Source of the DNA: an uncultured Eubacteriales bacterium
GTDB taxonomy: Bacteria > Bacillota > Clostridia > Saccharofermentanales > Saccharofermentanaceae
Assembly: GCA_900317035.1 (NCBI GenBank)
Contig: ONFC01000002.1
Span: 1-37,420, forward strand
Direction: 5' to 3'
Length of the DNA stretch: 37,420 nt
The notes beneath the pieces are model-generated. The model worked only from the letters and a program-made list of their open reading frames with translations, did not search any database and was not told the DNA's origin. The position numbers were made by a program, and so were the translations under genes. This document shows, piece after piece, positions 16,062-25,515 of this stretch (positions are counted from its first letter, which is position 1; the number at the start of each line of letters is the position of its first letter).

Positions 16062-17252
16062 ATGCGTCAGGGAAAGAACGATCCAAGTGGAAAGAAGCAT
16101 ATATCCCGTGTAGCAGGTGCTTTTCTGGCGTCGGCGGTAATGGCCTCATCTTTCGGACTTTCATCCTGCGGAAGAAAACCGGATCCCACCACTATACCAA
16201 GTGAAACGGAAGATACACGCGCGACGGAGTCTATCGCTCAGGTAGGGACGGTGCCCGCGGAATTTGAAAAGATCATCTCGGAAGACAGATTCTGCCATGT
16301 GGAGGCTTTTTCGGACAGACTTCTGGAACTGAAAAAAGATTCCGAAGGGAAAGATCCCAATGCATTTACGATCACGATGATGGATCTTTATGGAGAGGTC
16401 CTGGCGGAGTATTCCGGAGAAACTGAAAACGATGCATACGGCGCGACAACGCTCACGGCGACATCAGATGGAGGGTTCATCTTCGCACAGGGATATAACG
16501 CCAACTACATTCCCGGCATGGATCAGATCAAGACGGGATATCACTCGAGGATCATCAAGTGTGATGCAAAAGGAAATGTCGTATTTGATACAAAGCTGGA
16601 TTCTGTCACGATCGGCGCACTTGACTTCTGCATCGAGAAGGACGGCCGGTACTACTTCTTCGGAGCAGATAAAGAAAAAGAGGGGGACAATGACCTCGGT
16701 AAACCGAAGGTCTCCTGCATGGTTTTTGACGGATCCGGGAAATTGGAGAAGCAGCTCCTTATCGGCGGAAGCAGCCACGATCACTTGATACAGGCGGAGA
16801 GTACAGAGAACGGGTTTCTTCTGGAGATAAATTCCATGTCTGAGGACGGAGACTTCGAAGGATCCGGAGCAAATTACCACGAGATCGGCTGGAAAGTCAC
16901 TATTTCCGATGACCTTGTAATCACGGAAAAAGAGAAACTTGCTGAGCGGACGCGTCTTCGCACCCGTGTCGGGGAGAAGGATGGAAAGCCTGTCTATATG
17001 GATGATAAGATGTTCGATGGCTTTGACGCCGGTGGGGTCATGAGTTATATCGATTACGGAGACAAGTATCTTCTTGTGTCCTATCATCCGACCGGAGAAT
17101 ATGAGAAACAGCCCGCGTATATCAGCTCGATCTGGCAGTACTCGGAGACGGTGTACTCCATGTATGACCGGTCGGGAAAACTTCTATTCCGTGCGTCGGT
17201 CGATAGCAGTCCGGATTATGACGCGATAGTATCTTCGGAAAAAGAACTCTAG
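16062..17252 (+). CDS. predicted lipoprotein of unknown function, possibly propeller-like
   Basis: The 396-residue protein has a positively charged N-terminus, a hydrophobic segment and a lipobox ending LSS-Cys36, so it should be anchored outside the membrane. The mature part has repeated beta-rich units with patterns such as ATSDGGFIFAQG, IIKCDAKGNVVFD and YDRSGKLLFRA, suggesting a beta-propeller-like fold without an assignable function. Similar units make up the front halves of the two large lipoproteins at 20.4-25.3 kb. It follows the HAD-GNAT gene by 14 bases with TAGGAGGA as ribosome binding site. A GTGCTTTT copy lies in the signal peptide (16117-16124). Confidence 0.8.
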   Translation: MRQGKNDPSGKKHISRVAGAFLASAVMASSFGLSSCGRKPDPTTIPSETEDTRATESIAQVGTVPAEFEKIISEDRFCHVEAFSDRLLELKKDSEGKDPNAFTITMMDLYGEVLAEYSGETENDAYGATTLTATSDGGFIFAQGYNANYIPGMDQIKTGYHSRIIKCDAKGNVVFDTKLDSVTIGALDFCIEKDGRYYFFGADKEKEGDNDLGKPKVSCMVFDGSGKLEKQLLIGGSSHDHLIQAESTENGFLLEINSMSEDGDFEGSGANYHEIGWKVTISDDLVITEKEKLAERTRLRTRVGEKDGKPVYMDDKMFDGFDAGGVMSYIDYGDKYLLVSYHPTGEYEKQPAYISSIWQYSETVYSMYDRSGKLLFRASVDSSPDYDAIVSSEKEL

Positions 17253-17280
17253 GACCTTGCTGACCGCCTTCCTCCGGGTA

Positions 17281-17289
17281 TGCTATAAT
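17281..17289 (+). promoter_or_regulatory. extended -10 promoter of the small lipoprotein gene
   Basis: TGCTATAAT is a perfect -10 box with the TG extension. A weak CTGACC at 17260-17265 lies 18 bases before TATAAT. In the leader, GGACGCTT and AAGTGTCC (about 17298-17321) can form an 8-bp stem with one G-U pair. Confidence 0.6.
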
Positions 17290-17351
17290 ATTGCCTGGAC
17301 GCTTTTTGAAAGAAGTGTCCATGGGTCCGGAAATAAATTGGGAGGTTTATC

Positions 17352-17993
17352 ATGGGGGTATTTAAACGCGCATTCGCGTTCATTCTGACGGCAGCCATGC
17401 TTATCAGCGCTGCCGGATGTTCCAAAACAAAGAGAGTTTTTTCTATATCCACAGTCGAGAATATTCTGATCAGCAGAAATGCATACAAATATAATGAGAT
17501 CACGGGGTTCACCCGCGCCGTTCTAAGCCCTTCGGAAGTGGAAGGGAAACCCGTATATATGAGTAGCGAAGGAATGGATGCTCAGTCTCTATATAATGTT
17601 ATCGTCAACCATTCGATGTCCTTTCCAGCCGCTGAAGTGACAGCTGCGTTATATTCGTGCTTCTGGCAGAATGATCCCAGCGGGACACCCACAGATACAA
17701 CGGTATATGTTCTTCATTTCAGTGATGAAAAGACGGCAGATAAGATCTACCGTGCGATCGACCAGAAACTGGTTCAGGGATGGGCGAACGCCCGATATGC
17801 CAGCGGCAAAGACGGGTATCAGTACAGTACGGTCGTCATCGATGTTTCCGGCGGCCAATCCGAGCGTGGCGTATATCTGTCCAGAAATTCGGTCGTATTT
17901 GTAAGAGGTTTCTGTGATGAAAAAAATGATAATGCACTCATCGCAACGGTGTGTGACAAACTTGGTGTTGTCACACCGGTGGATGCAAAATAA
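17352..17993 (+). CDS. small predicted lipoprotein of unknown function
   Basis: A 213-residue protein with a signal peptide and lipobox SAAG-Cys23. GGGAGG lies just upstream of the ATG. I recognise no family. The mature protein alternates helices and strands, with a central VYVLHFSDEKTADKIYRAID segment and a C-terminal strand-rich part (STVVIDVSGG, NSVVFVRGFCDE). Its own promoter separates it from the gene before. Confidence 0.75.
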   Translation: MGVFKRAFAFILTAAMLISAAGCSKTKRVFSISTVENILISRNAYKYNEITGFTRAVLSPSEVEGKPVYMSSEGMDAQSLYNVIVNHSMSFPAAEVTAALYSCFWQNDPSGTPTDTTVYVLHFSDEKTADKIYRAIDQKLVQGWANARYASGKDGYQYSTVVIDVSGGQSERGVYLSRNSVVFVRGFCDEKNDNALIATVCDKLGVVTPVDAK

Positions 17994-18039
17994 CCGGATG
18001 ATATTTGACCGCGGCTTATAATTCGGGAGCTGATTCATC

Positions 18040-19179
18040 ATGACGAACACTAAGCAAAAATGGAAGAACAGAGAATCCGGAATAGAACTTCTCCGGCTGA
18101 TCTCTATGTTCTTGATCGTTGTAAGTCATATGATCATGTCGCTCTGCTATGCTTCGGGCTATATCCCGGATTCAAGCTATGTTCTTCCGATATATAATGT
18201 GACGTTCAACTGGAGAATCATTACTCTGGTAGTGCTCCGTCATAGCGGCAATCTCGGTACCACGATATTCTTTATCTGCTCCGCATGGTTCCTGATCAGC
18301 AGGGAGAAACTGGATAAGAAGAAATGGCTGCAGCTTTTCCTGGATAACTGGGTCATTTCGGTTCTGATCTTTCTGACAGTACTTCTTATCAACGGAGGGG
18401 AGATCGTAATGGACGCAAGTAACAGTCTCTCGCCATTTCTATATAGCAACAACTGGTTTATCACATGCTACCTGATTTTCCTGGTGGTTGCACCGCTTCT
18501 TAATATGATTATCCGCTCATTAAGCCGCAAATCTCTTTTCCGTATTGTGCTTTTCCTTTCTTCGATAATGATAACTATGGGATTTGTGCTCCAAAGAGAT
18601 ATTCTGGCCTCTCCTTTGATTGCATGGTTTGTTATTTATTTTGTTATTGCATATATAAAACTGTATGATCAGAAAGCTGTATCCCGCACTTGTGTCGGTG
18701 TCATAGCGTTTTTTATCGGATTTGCATGCATTTTGGGAACAGTTCTTTTTTCTGAGTTTCAGGCGAGATCTGCCGGCAGTTCGCAGATTTCTGTTCTGAA
18801 CTGGAATACTGACTGTAACCCATTTATCATACTGATGGCATTCGGGCTTTTTATACTGTTCCGAAGATTATCTTGTAGAAATATGGTTATCAATTACCTG
18901 GCAAGCCTAACACTTTTTGTGTATCTGATTCATGAAAATATCATTATCAGAGCTTGCTACCGCCCGATCATCTGGCAGAAAGTATATGAAAACTGGGGAT
19001 ATAGTTTTATCCTTCTGAAACTGATGATTCTTTCTCTGGGAGTATTCCTCGTGTCGATCCTGCTTTCCATCTTTTATGACCAGACGATACGCAGGGTAGT
19101 AATAAAGGTCGGCGAACGGCTATATGATCTGGGAAGAAGGATCTACTTGGAGATAGAAAAACGCGCTATTTCTGAGTGA
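18040..19179 (+). CDS. acyltransferase 3 family integral membrane protein
   Basis: OafA/WecH-type membrane O-acyltransferases transfer acetyl or similar groups to cell-surface sugars. The 379-residue protein has about ten hydrophobic helices and the family N-terminus, ESGIELLRLISMFLIVVSH with the conserved His30. It ends with a basic cytoplasmic tail. The coding sequence is visibly richer in A/T than its neighbours (many ATA, ATT, TTT codons), which can mean transfer but is also common for membrane proteins. GGGAG precedes the ATG by about 10 bases. The acceptor is unknown; no glycosyltransferase is nearby. Confidence 0.88.
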   Translation: MTNTKQKWKNRESGIELLRLISMFLIVVSHMIMSLCYASGYIPDSSYVLPIYNVTFNWRIITLVVLRHSGNLGTTIFFICSAWFLISREKLDKKKWLQLFLDNWVISVLIFLTVLLINGGEIVMDASNSLSPFLYSNNWFITCYLIFLVVAPLLNMIIRSLSRKSLFRIVLFLSSIMITMGFVLQRDILASPLIAWFVIYFVIAYIKLYDQKAVSRTCVGVIAFFIGFACILGTVLFSEFQARSAGSSQISVLNWNTDCNPFIILMAFGLFILFRRLSCRNMVINYLASLTLFVYLIHENIIIRACYRPIIWQKVYENWGYSFILLKLMILSLGVFLVSILLSIFYDQTIRRVVIKVGERLYDLGRRIYLEIEKRAISE

Positions 19180-19278
19180 CGCCCTTTAGGAAAAAACTCT
19201 TTTGGACGTTGAATAAGAGAGAAAAACGGCGAAAATCGATGATTTTTTGAAAATCAGTGAGATTTTTAAGAAAAAGTG

Positions 19279-19307
19279 TTGACAATCCCCTATTTGGCAT
19301 CTATTAT
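19279..19307 (+). promoter_or_regulatory. strong rplM-rpsI promoter
   Basis: TTGACA at 19279-19284, a 17-base spacer and TATTAT at 19302-19307 make a near-perfect sigma-A promoter, as expected for ribosomal protein genes. The start is predicted near 19314. Confidence 0.85.
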
Positions 19308-19316
19308 AGTGAAGCG

Positions 19317-19330
19317 CCCTGAAGACAGGG
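19317..19330 (+). ncRNA. leader hairpin of rplM, candidate L13 autoregulatory leader
   Basis: CCCTG-AAGA-CAGGG forms a perfect 5-bp stem at the very 5' end of the rplM transcript. L13 leaders that bind r-protein L13 are known in low-GC Gram-positives. Assignment here rests on position and the hairpin only; I cannot run a covariance model. Confidence 0.4.
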
Positions 19331-19369
19331 ATATTTATGCGTGATACTTTTAGGAGGAAGAAGTCCATT

Positions 19370-19804
19370 ATGAAGACATTTGTTGCTACACCATCAAATA
19401 TCGAGAGAAAATGGTACGTAGTTGATGCTTCCGGCAAGACACTTGGCCGTCTGGCTACTGAAGTTGCAACTGTTCTGCGCGGTAAGAATAAGCCGACATA
19501 CACACCTTTCATCGATACAGGAGATTATGTAATCGTAATCAACGCAAGTAAGCTCGTTCTCACAGGTAACAAGCTTGACAAGAAGATGTACCGTTATCAC
19601 ACAGGCTATGCTGGCGGCCTCAAGGAGACCACATACAGAAAGCTTATGGATACAAAGCCGGAGAAGGCTTTCGAGATTGCAGTAAAGGGTATGCTCCCGA
19701 AGAACGCTCTCGGACGTCAGATGTTTAAGAAGCTGAAGGTTTATGCAGGTGCTGAGCATGATCATGCTGCACAGAAGCCGGAAGTTCTGAACTTCGAAAG
19801 CTAA
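19370..19804 (+). CDS. rplM: 50S ribosomal protein L13
   Basis: L13 is an early-assembly protein of the large subunit. From ATG 19370 the protein has 144 residues, the usual length, with [48 protein letters not shown] and [10 protein letters not shown] chose 19370 over an in-frame ATG at 19337 because AGGAGG (19352-19357) lies between them and homologues start here. It is cotranscribed with rpsI. Confidence 0.97.
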   Translation: MKTFVATPSNIERKWYVVDASGKTLGRLATEVATVLRGKNKPTYTPFIDTGDYVIVINASKLVLTGNKLDKKMYRYHTGYAGGLKETTYRKLMDTKPEKAFEIAVKGMLPKNALGRQMFKKLKVYAGAEHDHAAQKPEVLNFES

Positions 19805-19824
19805 TATAGGGAGGAATAAGTTAC

Positions 19825-20232
19825 ATGGCTAAGAAAGCTACTAAAGTTTACTTCTATGGCACAGGTCGTCGTAAGAATGCTGTAGCATGCGTACGTCTTC
19901 TTCCTGGCACAGGTAAGATCACCATCAACGACAAAGATATGGACGATTACTTCGGTCTCGAGACTCTGAAGCTCATCGTTCGTCAGCCGCTCGTAGCAAC
20001 AGCTACAGAAGGCAAGTTCGATATCATCTGCAAGGCAATCGGCGGCGGTATTTCCGGTCAGGCCGGTGCGATCCGTCACGGTATCTCCCGTGCTCTGGTT
20101 CAGGCAGATGAAGAAGCTTACAAGGCAATTCTTAAGAAGGCCGGTTTCCTCACACGTGACGCACGTATGAAGGAAAGAAAGAAGCCGGGTCTCAAGAAAG
20201 CCCGTAAGGCATCCCAGTTCAGTAAGCGTTAA
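19825..20232 (+). CDS. rpsI: 30S ribosomal protein S9
   Basis: S9 has 135 residues with [50 protein letters not shown] and the conserved C-terminal SQFSKR, whose last Arg contacts the P-site tRNA. GGGAGGA precedes the ATG, 20 bases after rplM. Confidence 0.98.
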   Translation: MAKKATKVYFYGTGRRKNAVACVRLLPGTGKITINDKDMDDYFGLETLKLIVRQPLVATATEGKFDIICKAIGGGISGQAGAIRHGISRALVQADEEAYKAILKKAGFLTRDARMKERKKPGLKKARKASQFSKR

Positions 20233-20274
20233 TCGGAGGTTTATCTTCGGTTTACGTCTTCGGACGAAAGACAA

Positions 20275-20282
20275 GTGCTTTT
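20275..20282 (+). repeat. dispersed 8-base word GTGCTTTT (intergenic copy)
   Basis: Located 43 bases after the rpsI stop and 5 bases before the terminator stem, in non-coding sequence. Confidence 0.6.
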
Positions 20283-20286
20283 CAAC

Positions 20287-20319
20287 AAGGACCGTTCCTA
20301 TATGGAGCGGTCCTTTTTT
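20287..20319 (+). terminator. terminator of rplM-rpsI
   Basis: AAGGACCG (20287-20294) pairs with CGGTCCTT (20308-20315), with an inner TCC/GGA, and runs into TTTTTT. Confidence 0.9.
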
Positions 20320-20425
20320 GTCACTTTAAGGACACATAGGCGATACATCGCTTGGTTACAATAAATCAGGAGGGGGAGCCATACGGCAGGGTATATTGTG
20401 TGGGAAAGGAGCGTTTTAAAGCGAA

Positions 20426-22834
20426 ATGGGGCAACAGCACAATTATTTGAAAAGGACCCTGACGGCGTGCCTTTGTCTTCTGCTTCTTCCCGGAAGCGGA
20501 TGCGGGAAAAAGAAGGAAAAAAGAGCGGATGAGGTGCTCTCCGGCGACCCGTATTTTGATGCGGAGATCCATGAACTGAAAATCCCGACAGATGAGACGA
20601 AAGAGATCAAAAATCTATTTTTTGATTCGGTGAGTTTTTCCGGGAAACAGATACGGATCGTGTATGATCTTTCTTATGTTCCGCCGAAAAAATATGATAT
20701 TTTCTCGGAAGGACATATTTATAACCGCGCAGGTACGGCGGTTTTTGATCTTAAAGGGAATATGCTCTCGAATGAGAATACCAGCCTGAGCACATCCGAT
20801 GCCGCGTCTGCCACTTCTTATGATAAAGATGGCAATCTTGCGGAATTGCACGAAAGATATGGATCGGGAGGAAGAACATTTCAGATCCGGATAATAGATA
20901 GTGGCGGACAGGAGATCCGGAAAGTGGATCTGAAAGCTCCCGCGGAGCTTAGGGAGACATATTTCTGGGACTTTAAATGTCTTCCGGATGGCGGTTTTCT
21001 TCTGGAGGGACCGGATGCTACCAGAGAACTGGCGGAATTTGCATTTGATGCTTCCGGAAAATACCTCTTTACCATTTCGCCTCAGGAGCGGAACATCCGG
21101 AGCAGTGTTTTTCTTTATGAGGGAAAACCCTATGTTCTGACCGGAGCGAAGGGCTCTCTCAGTTCTCTGGAAGTAAATGAGATCGATATGACAAATGGTG
21201 CGATCAAAAAGGGACAGCCGATAAAAGCAGGGCTGGAACTAAGCGGAATTCAGGAAGGTGAAGACGGACTGTATTTCACGACGGGAAACGGAATATCGAG
21301 GCTCGATATTACTACCGGTGAAGCGGAAGAGATCTTAAACTGGAATCAGACAGATGTAAACCGGGAGATGATTCAGATGGCAAAGAGTTACCCGGTAAAT
21401 AAAGATGAGATCAATGTTCTGGTGACATACAGCCACTCAGAGACCGGACGGGATACCTGCTATATTATCCATCTGACACGCGCATCCACTAACCCGCACG
21501 CGGGAAAAAAGATACTCCGGATGGCGGGAACCGGCATCCGTCCGGAAATCTATGGATTGATTTATGAGTATAATGCGGACAGGAATAACCCCGCCAGGAT
21601 CGAAACGATGGATTACCTCATCGACTATGATTCGGATAATACATCCGGATTGTCCGTGACAGATAAGATCTACCTGGACATGATGGAGGGGAACAGTCCG
21701 GATATCCTGCTTTCCTTTGGAGAGATGGGGAAATTCGCAAACGCGGATCTTCTTTTAGACCTGAATCCATATGTTGACGGAGAGAGGGGGCTTACCAGAT
21801 CAGAATACTTCGATAATATATTCCGGGCATGCGAGATAAACGGGAAACTCTATGCAGCCCCGCTCTGCTTCTGGCTGTCCGGGTATCTGGCGGACATGGA
21901 TCGGCTGGATATAAAGAGAAACTGGACGCTGGAAGATCTGGAAAAGGTTTCCGGCTCGCTTCCTCCGGACGCACTTCTTATGTCGCCGAGTGAATGCTCG
22001 GAGCTGCTCTGGCGATATATGGGGTACGATCTATCCCCGTATATGGATTCCAAAACAAAAGATGTGAAATTCTCGTGTGATGAAATGATGAGAATCATGA
22101 GCATAGCGAAAAAATACGGACAGGTGGAAGGAGGAACGGAGGTTCCGCTGCCATCAAGCCGCACCTTGCTTATAGAACCGGATTACCGGGGCGTTTACGG
22201 GTATACGCTCAAAAACGATGAACCGGGACCTTTTGAAGAGGATATGTACCGTGACCGGAAATACGCGCTTATTCCCTACTATATGGGAAGCTTAAGTGAG
22301 TATGCATTTTTCAGCAGTCTTTCCGGAGACGCATATAGACTTGTCGGATCTCCTACATCACATGGAACCGGCGTGACTGCCTCTGTCCCGTATGCGATGG
22401 CGATCACCAAAAGTACAAAGTATCCGAAAGAAGCATGGGAGGCCGTTCGCGGTTTTTTCACAGAGAATGCGCAGAAGACTTTATTGGGGAAGATGAGTGT
22501 GGAATCTGCCTCTTTCCCGATAAGAAAGAGCGTGTTTCAAGAAGAAAATGAGGACGTCGTGAAAAGGATCGGAAAAGCTTATGAATCCTGGAAAGAAGAT
22601 CGCCTTGAAAACGCATCCGGCATGCAGGATTTTATCTATTTCCCGGCACGTGAAGGAATCGCTGAGGAACTTTTTGAGATCGCAGAAGAGGTGAGATGTG
22701 TTATACACGTGGACGACGATATTGCTGATGTGATCGATGAGGAGACTTCCGGGTACTTCGCGGGATCCAGATCTGCGGAAGACGTATTACAGAATATCGA
22801 CCGGCGGGTCCGGCAGATCGTGCAGGAACGATGA
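20426..22834 (+). CDS. large lipoprotein: propeller-like N-terminal half, solute-binding-protein-like C-terminal half (copy 1)
   Basis: The 802-residue protein has a lipobox PGSG-Cys26 followed by a Lys-rich stretch, so it is surface-anchored. Residues ~35-365 show repeated strand units (TAVFDLKGNML, FLLEGPDATR, GLYFTTGNGISRLDITTGE), like a beta-propeller. Residues ~375-802 resemble family 1 extracellular solute-binding proteins: NSPDILLSFGEMGKFA, LLLDLNPYVDGE, YAAPLCFW, YAMAITKSTKYPKEAWE, and the closing GYFAGSRSAEDVLQNIDRRVRQIV. No permease or ATPase gene is adjacent, so a sensor or scavenging role is as likely as transport. AAAGGAG is 14 bases before the ATG. It is a tandem paralogue of the next gene. 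Confidence 0.85.
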   Translation: MGQQHNYLKRTLTACLCLLLLPGSGCGKKKEKRADEVLSGDPYFDAEIHELKIPTDETKEIKNLFFDSVSFSGKQIRIVYDLSYVPPKKYDIFSEGHIYNRAGTAVFDLKGNMLSNENTSLSTSDAASATSYDKDGNLAELHERYGSGGRTFQIRIIDSGGQEIRKVDLKAPAELRETYFWDFKCLPDGGFLLEGPDATRELAEFAFDASGKYLFTISPQERNIRSSVFLYEGKPYVLTGAKGSLSSLEVNEIDMTNGAIKKGQPIKAGLELSGIQEGEDGLYFTTGNGISRLDITTGEAEEILNWNQTDVNREMIQMAKSYPVNKDEINVLVTYSHSETGRDTCYIIHLTRASTNPHAGKKILRMAGTGIRPEIYGLIYEYNADRNNPARIETMDYLIDYDSDNTSGLSVTDKIYLDMMEGNSPDILLSFGEMGKFANADLLLDLNPYVDGERGLTRSEYFDNIFRACEINGKLYAAPLCFWLSGYLADMDRLDIKRNWTLEDLEKVSGSLPPDALLMSPSECSELLWRYMGYDLSPYMDSKTKDVKFSCDEMMRIMSIAKKYGQVEGGTEVPLPSSRTLLIEPDYRGVYGYTLKNDEPGPFEEDMYRDRKYALIPYYMGSLSEYAFFSSLSGDAYRLVGSPTSHGTGVTASVPYAMAITKSTKYPKEAWEAVRGFFTENAQKTLLGKMSVESASFPIRKSVFQEENEDVVKRIGKAYESWKEDRLENASGMQDFIYFPAREGIAEELFEIAEEVRCVIHVDDDIADVIDEETSGYFAGSRSAEDVLQNIDRRVRQIVQER

Positions 22835-22892
22835 AAAAAAGAAATGATGAAAAAATGAAATAAGGACCGGAAAATAAGGAGGTAAATGAACT

Positions 22893-25316
22893 GTGATCAT
22901 TCGTAATCCCGGGCGAAAGCTCATCGCCGTGGCGCTGCTTCTATCTATGGCAGGAGCCTGCACGGCATGTAAGAAAAAAGCGAAAGATAAAAGAAAAAGA
23001 GAGATACTGGAGTCGGACACTTTCTTTGAATCAGAGGTCGGGGAACTAAAATTCCCGGTAGATGAATCAAAGAAACTCTCTTACCTGATGGTCGACTCCG
23101 TAGAGTATCTCGGAGATATGCTCCTGGTCAATTATACAGCAACATACGAGCTTCCGGAGGAGATCTCTCACTCGAATATGCCCTACATACCGGATTTTGA
23201 CTATGACGCTTTTTCTTCGCAGAAAACCGTACTGTTTGATCTTCATGGAGAACCTATCAGTAAAGGAAACCTTCATGATCCGAAAGACGGAGAATTGATG
23301 ACTTGCGCTACGGACAAAGACGGAAACCTGGGCTTCCTCATCAGAGACAATAATGCGAATCCGGAACTGAGCGAATACTTTATTCTTATCAAGAATAACG
23401 AAGGCGAAGTTGTTAAAAGGATCTCCCTGGAAGTTCCCTGGTTCAAGGATAACCGTCCTATAAGCAAGATGCAGTTCCTTCCTGACGGCCTGATTACGAT
23501 GACGGAAGCTAGATCGGGTATGGAGATGCCGATCTATGTGTTTGATGAAAACGGAAAAAATCTCGGGACTATTACCCCGATGGGCCGGGCGATAATGAGC
23601 GACATTTTTGTGCAGAACGGGAAATACTATATACTGACGGCTCCCTCTGACTTCTTATACTCAAATGAAATCAGCTATACGATCAATGAGGTCGATATGC
23701 AGACCTGGTCGCTCAAAGAAGGAAAGAAGACAAATGGGATCATGAGTACGGAGGCTGTATCCGCTTCGGAGGATGGCCTATATTCGACGACGCCGAATGG
23801 GATCGATAAATATGACATTTCTTCCGGGGAGATGAAAGAAATACTTAACTGGAATCAGACGGATGTGAATCATAATGTTCTTTCCATGGTGAAGAGCTAT
23901 CCGAAAAATGAAAATGAGATCTTTGCCATCGCAGAGTTTTTTGATCCGGAGAATACTAGATCGACATACTATGTTATAAATCTGCATCGCGCAGAGAAGA
24001 ATCCTCATGCGGGAGAAAAGATCATGTATGTGGGAGGATCATATATTTCGGACGATTTCTATGATTTTGTGCAGCGATACAACGCAGATCCCGGAAACAA
24101 GCTCCGTATCGAAACGATCGATTACGCCTTTTCCGAAACAGAAACAACAATCGAAATCGCTGAAAAGTCACCGGGTGGACTGGCCGATAAAGTCTATCTT
24201 CAGTTTCTCAGCGGGAATGCCCCGGATATTCTTCTGGGATTTTCCGGATTTGACCAGTTCCAGTACGGAGGATTCCTGGAAGATCTGAATCCATACATCG
24301 ACGGGGAGGATGGACTTGACCGGTCACTATACTTCGATAATATCTTCCGTGCGATGGAATCTGACGGCAAACTCTATTCCGCGCCTCTGTGTTTTGAACT
24401 GGATGGCTGTATTGTGGCTCCGGATCTGGTCGATGCGGAAAGGAACTGGTCTTTTGAGGATCTGGATAAGGTGGCGGCTTCTCTTCCTGAAAATGTCGAG
24501 CTGCTCCCGGATATGAAATGCGAAGAGATGCTGGCAAAATATCTTTCTCCGGATCTTACCGATTATATGGATATGAAAAAGAAAAACGTATCCTTCTCTT
24601 CGGAGAATATGATCCGGCTTATGGAAGAAGTGAAAAAGTACGGAAAAACAGATGAGAAGATAAAGCCTGCCCGCTGGAGTAAGTCGATAATTGGTACCTC
24701 AGGATACGAGGGGGTAATGGGATTAGGCATAGGGTCACCATTTAGCATACAGGATGTCGGTAATTTGCTTGCCTGCGGGAACCTGGCAATGTGTGATGTC
24801 ACCGTATCTGATTTTCAGGATTATCACCTGTATAAGCAGGTAGTTCCCGGTGGCGGAAAGCTCCTCGGGTATCCTTCCGCGCAGAAAAAAGGTATTCTCG
24901 CAGATCCTGTGAAATCGATCTCTATTGTGGAATCTTCGCCATATAAAAAAGAAGCATGGAGCATCATTAAGAGCTTCTTCGGTGAAGAGTCACAGCTCGA
25001 AACCACTGCTTTTCCCGTCAGCAGAAGTGCTTTTGCAAAAATAGGACAGGAAGAGACGGATAAACTTGCCCGGGTATATGAATATTTTCTTAAGAGCAGA
25101 GACCAAAAGGATGTCATTTATTACCCTGCCGATCCGAATATGCCGGAAGAACTGACGGAGATCGTAGAAAGCGTGCGCTTCTGCATCCATAAGGATGATG
25201 CGGTGATGGACATCATCAGAGATGAATCCGCCGGATACTTCCTGGGTTCCAGAACGGCAGAAGATGTCCTGAAGATCGTGGATAACCGGGCGCGCCAGGT
25301 CGTGCAGGAAAGGTAA
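22893..25316 (+). CDS. large lipoprotein: propeller-like N-terminal half, solute-binding-protein-like C-terminal half (copy 2)
   Basis: The 807-residue paralogue of the preceding gene matches it along its whole length: ILNWNQTDVN, NPHAGEKI, DGLDRSLYFDNIFRAMESDGKL, and an end of GYFLGSRTAEDVLKIVDNRARQVVQER. It starts at GTG 22893, set by AAGGAGG (22876-22882); the ATG at 22886 is out of frame. The lipobox Cys is residue 23 or 26. The ligand-facing region around 600-680 differs most from copy 1, which suggests a different ligand after duplication (inference). The 58-base gap has no promoter, so the pair is probably one transcript. Confidence 0.85.
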   Translation: MIIRNPGRKLIAVALLLSMAGACTACKKKAKDKRKREILESDTFFESEVGELKFPVDESKKLSYLMVDSVEYLGDMLLVNYTATYELPEEISHSNMPYIPDFDYDAFSSQKTVLFDLHGEPISKGNLHDPKDGELMTCATDKDGNLGFLIRDNNANPELSEYFILIKNNEGEVVKRISLEVPWFKDNRPISKMQFLPDGLITMTEARSGMEMPIYVFDENGKNLGTITPMGRAIMSDIFVQNGKYYILTAPSDFLYSNEISYTINEVDMQTWSLKEGKKTNGIMSTEAVSASEDGLYSTTPNGIDKYDISSGEMKEILNWNQTDVNHNVLSMVKSYPKNENEIFAIAEFFDPENTRSTYYVINLHRAEKNPHAGEKIMYVGGSYISDDFYDFVQRYNADPGNKLRIETIDYAFSETETTIEIAEKSPGGLADKVYLQFLSGNAPDILLGFSGFDQFQYGGFLEDLNPYIDGEDGLDRSLYFDNIFRAMESDGKLYSAPLCFELDGCIVAPDLVDAERNWSFEDLDKVAASLPENVELLPDMKCEEMLAKYLSPDLTDYMDMKKKNVSFSSENMIRLMEEVKKYGKTDEKIKPARWSKSIIGTSGYEGVMGLGIGSPFSIQDVGNLLACGNLAMCDVTVSDFQDYHLYKQVVPGGGKLLGYPSAQKKGILADPVKSISIVESSPYKKEAWSIIKSFFGEESQLETTAFPVSRSAFAKIGQEETDKLARVYEYFLKSRDQKDVIYYPADPNMPEELTEIVESVRFCIHKDDAVMDIIRDESAGYFLGSRTAEDVLKIVDNRARQVVQER

Positions 25317-25376
25317 GCGGGAGGAAACCGACCGGGGGCTTTGAGAAACTTTCCGGGATGAAAAAGAATAGGAGAA

Positions 25377-25415
25377 ACAGTGAGACGGTCCGATGCGATC
25401 GTCTCATTGTTTTTT
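25377..25415 (+). terminator. terminator after the lipoprotein pair
   Basis: ACAGTGAGACG (25377-25387) pairs with CGTCTCATTGT (25400-25410) with one G-U pair, followed by a T-run to 25415. Confidence 0.87.
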
Positions 25416-25515
25416 AGACGGATTTTTGGCACAATAGTGGCAGAAAAAGCGGGCGGCGCGGGAAGCGGACAAGTTGCCGGAAAAAGTCCCGCGGTGCCTT
25501 AGGAAGAGGAACTGC

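Noticed and set aside
19201-19276. Possible terminators after the acyltransferase gene (AAAATC/GATTTT stems)
   Set aside because: Two 6-bp A/T-rich stems with poor stability; I cannot distinguish them from AT-rich background.
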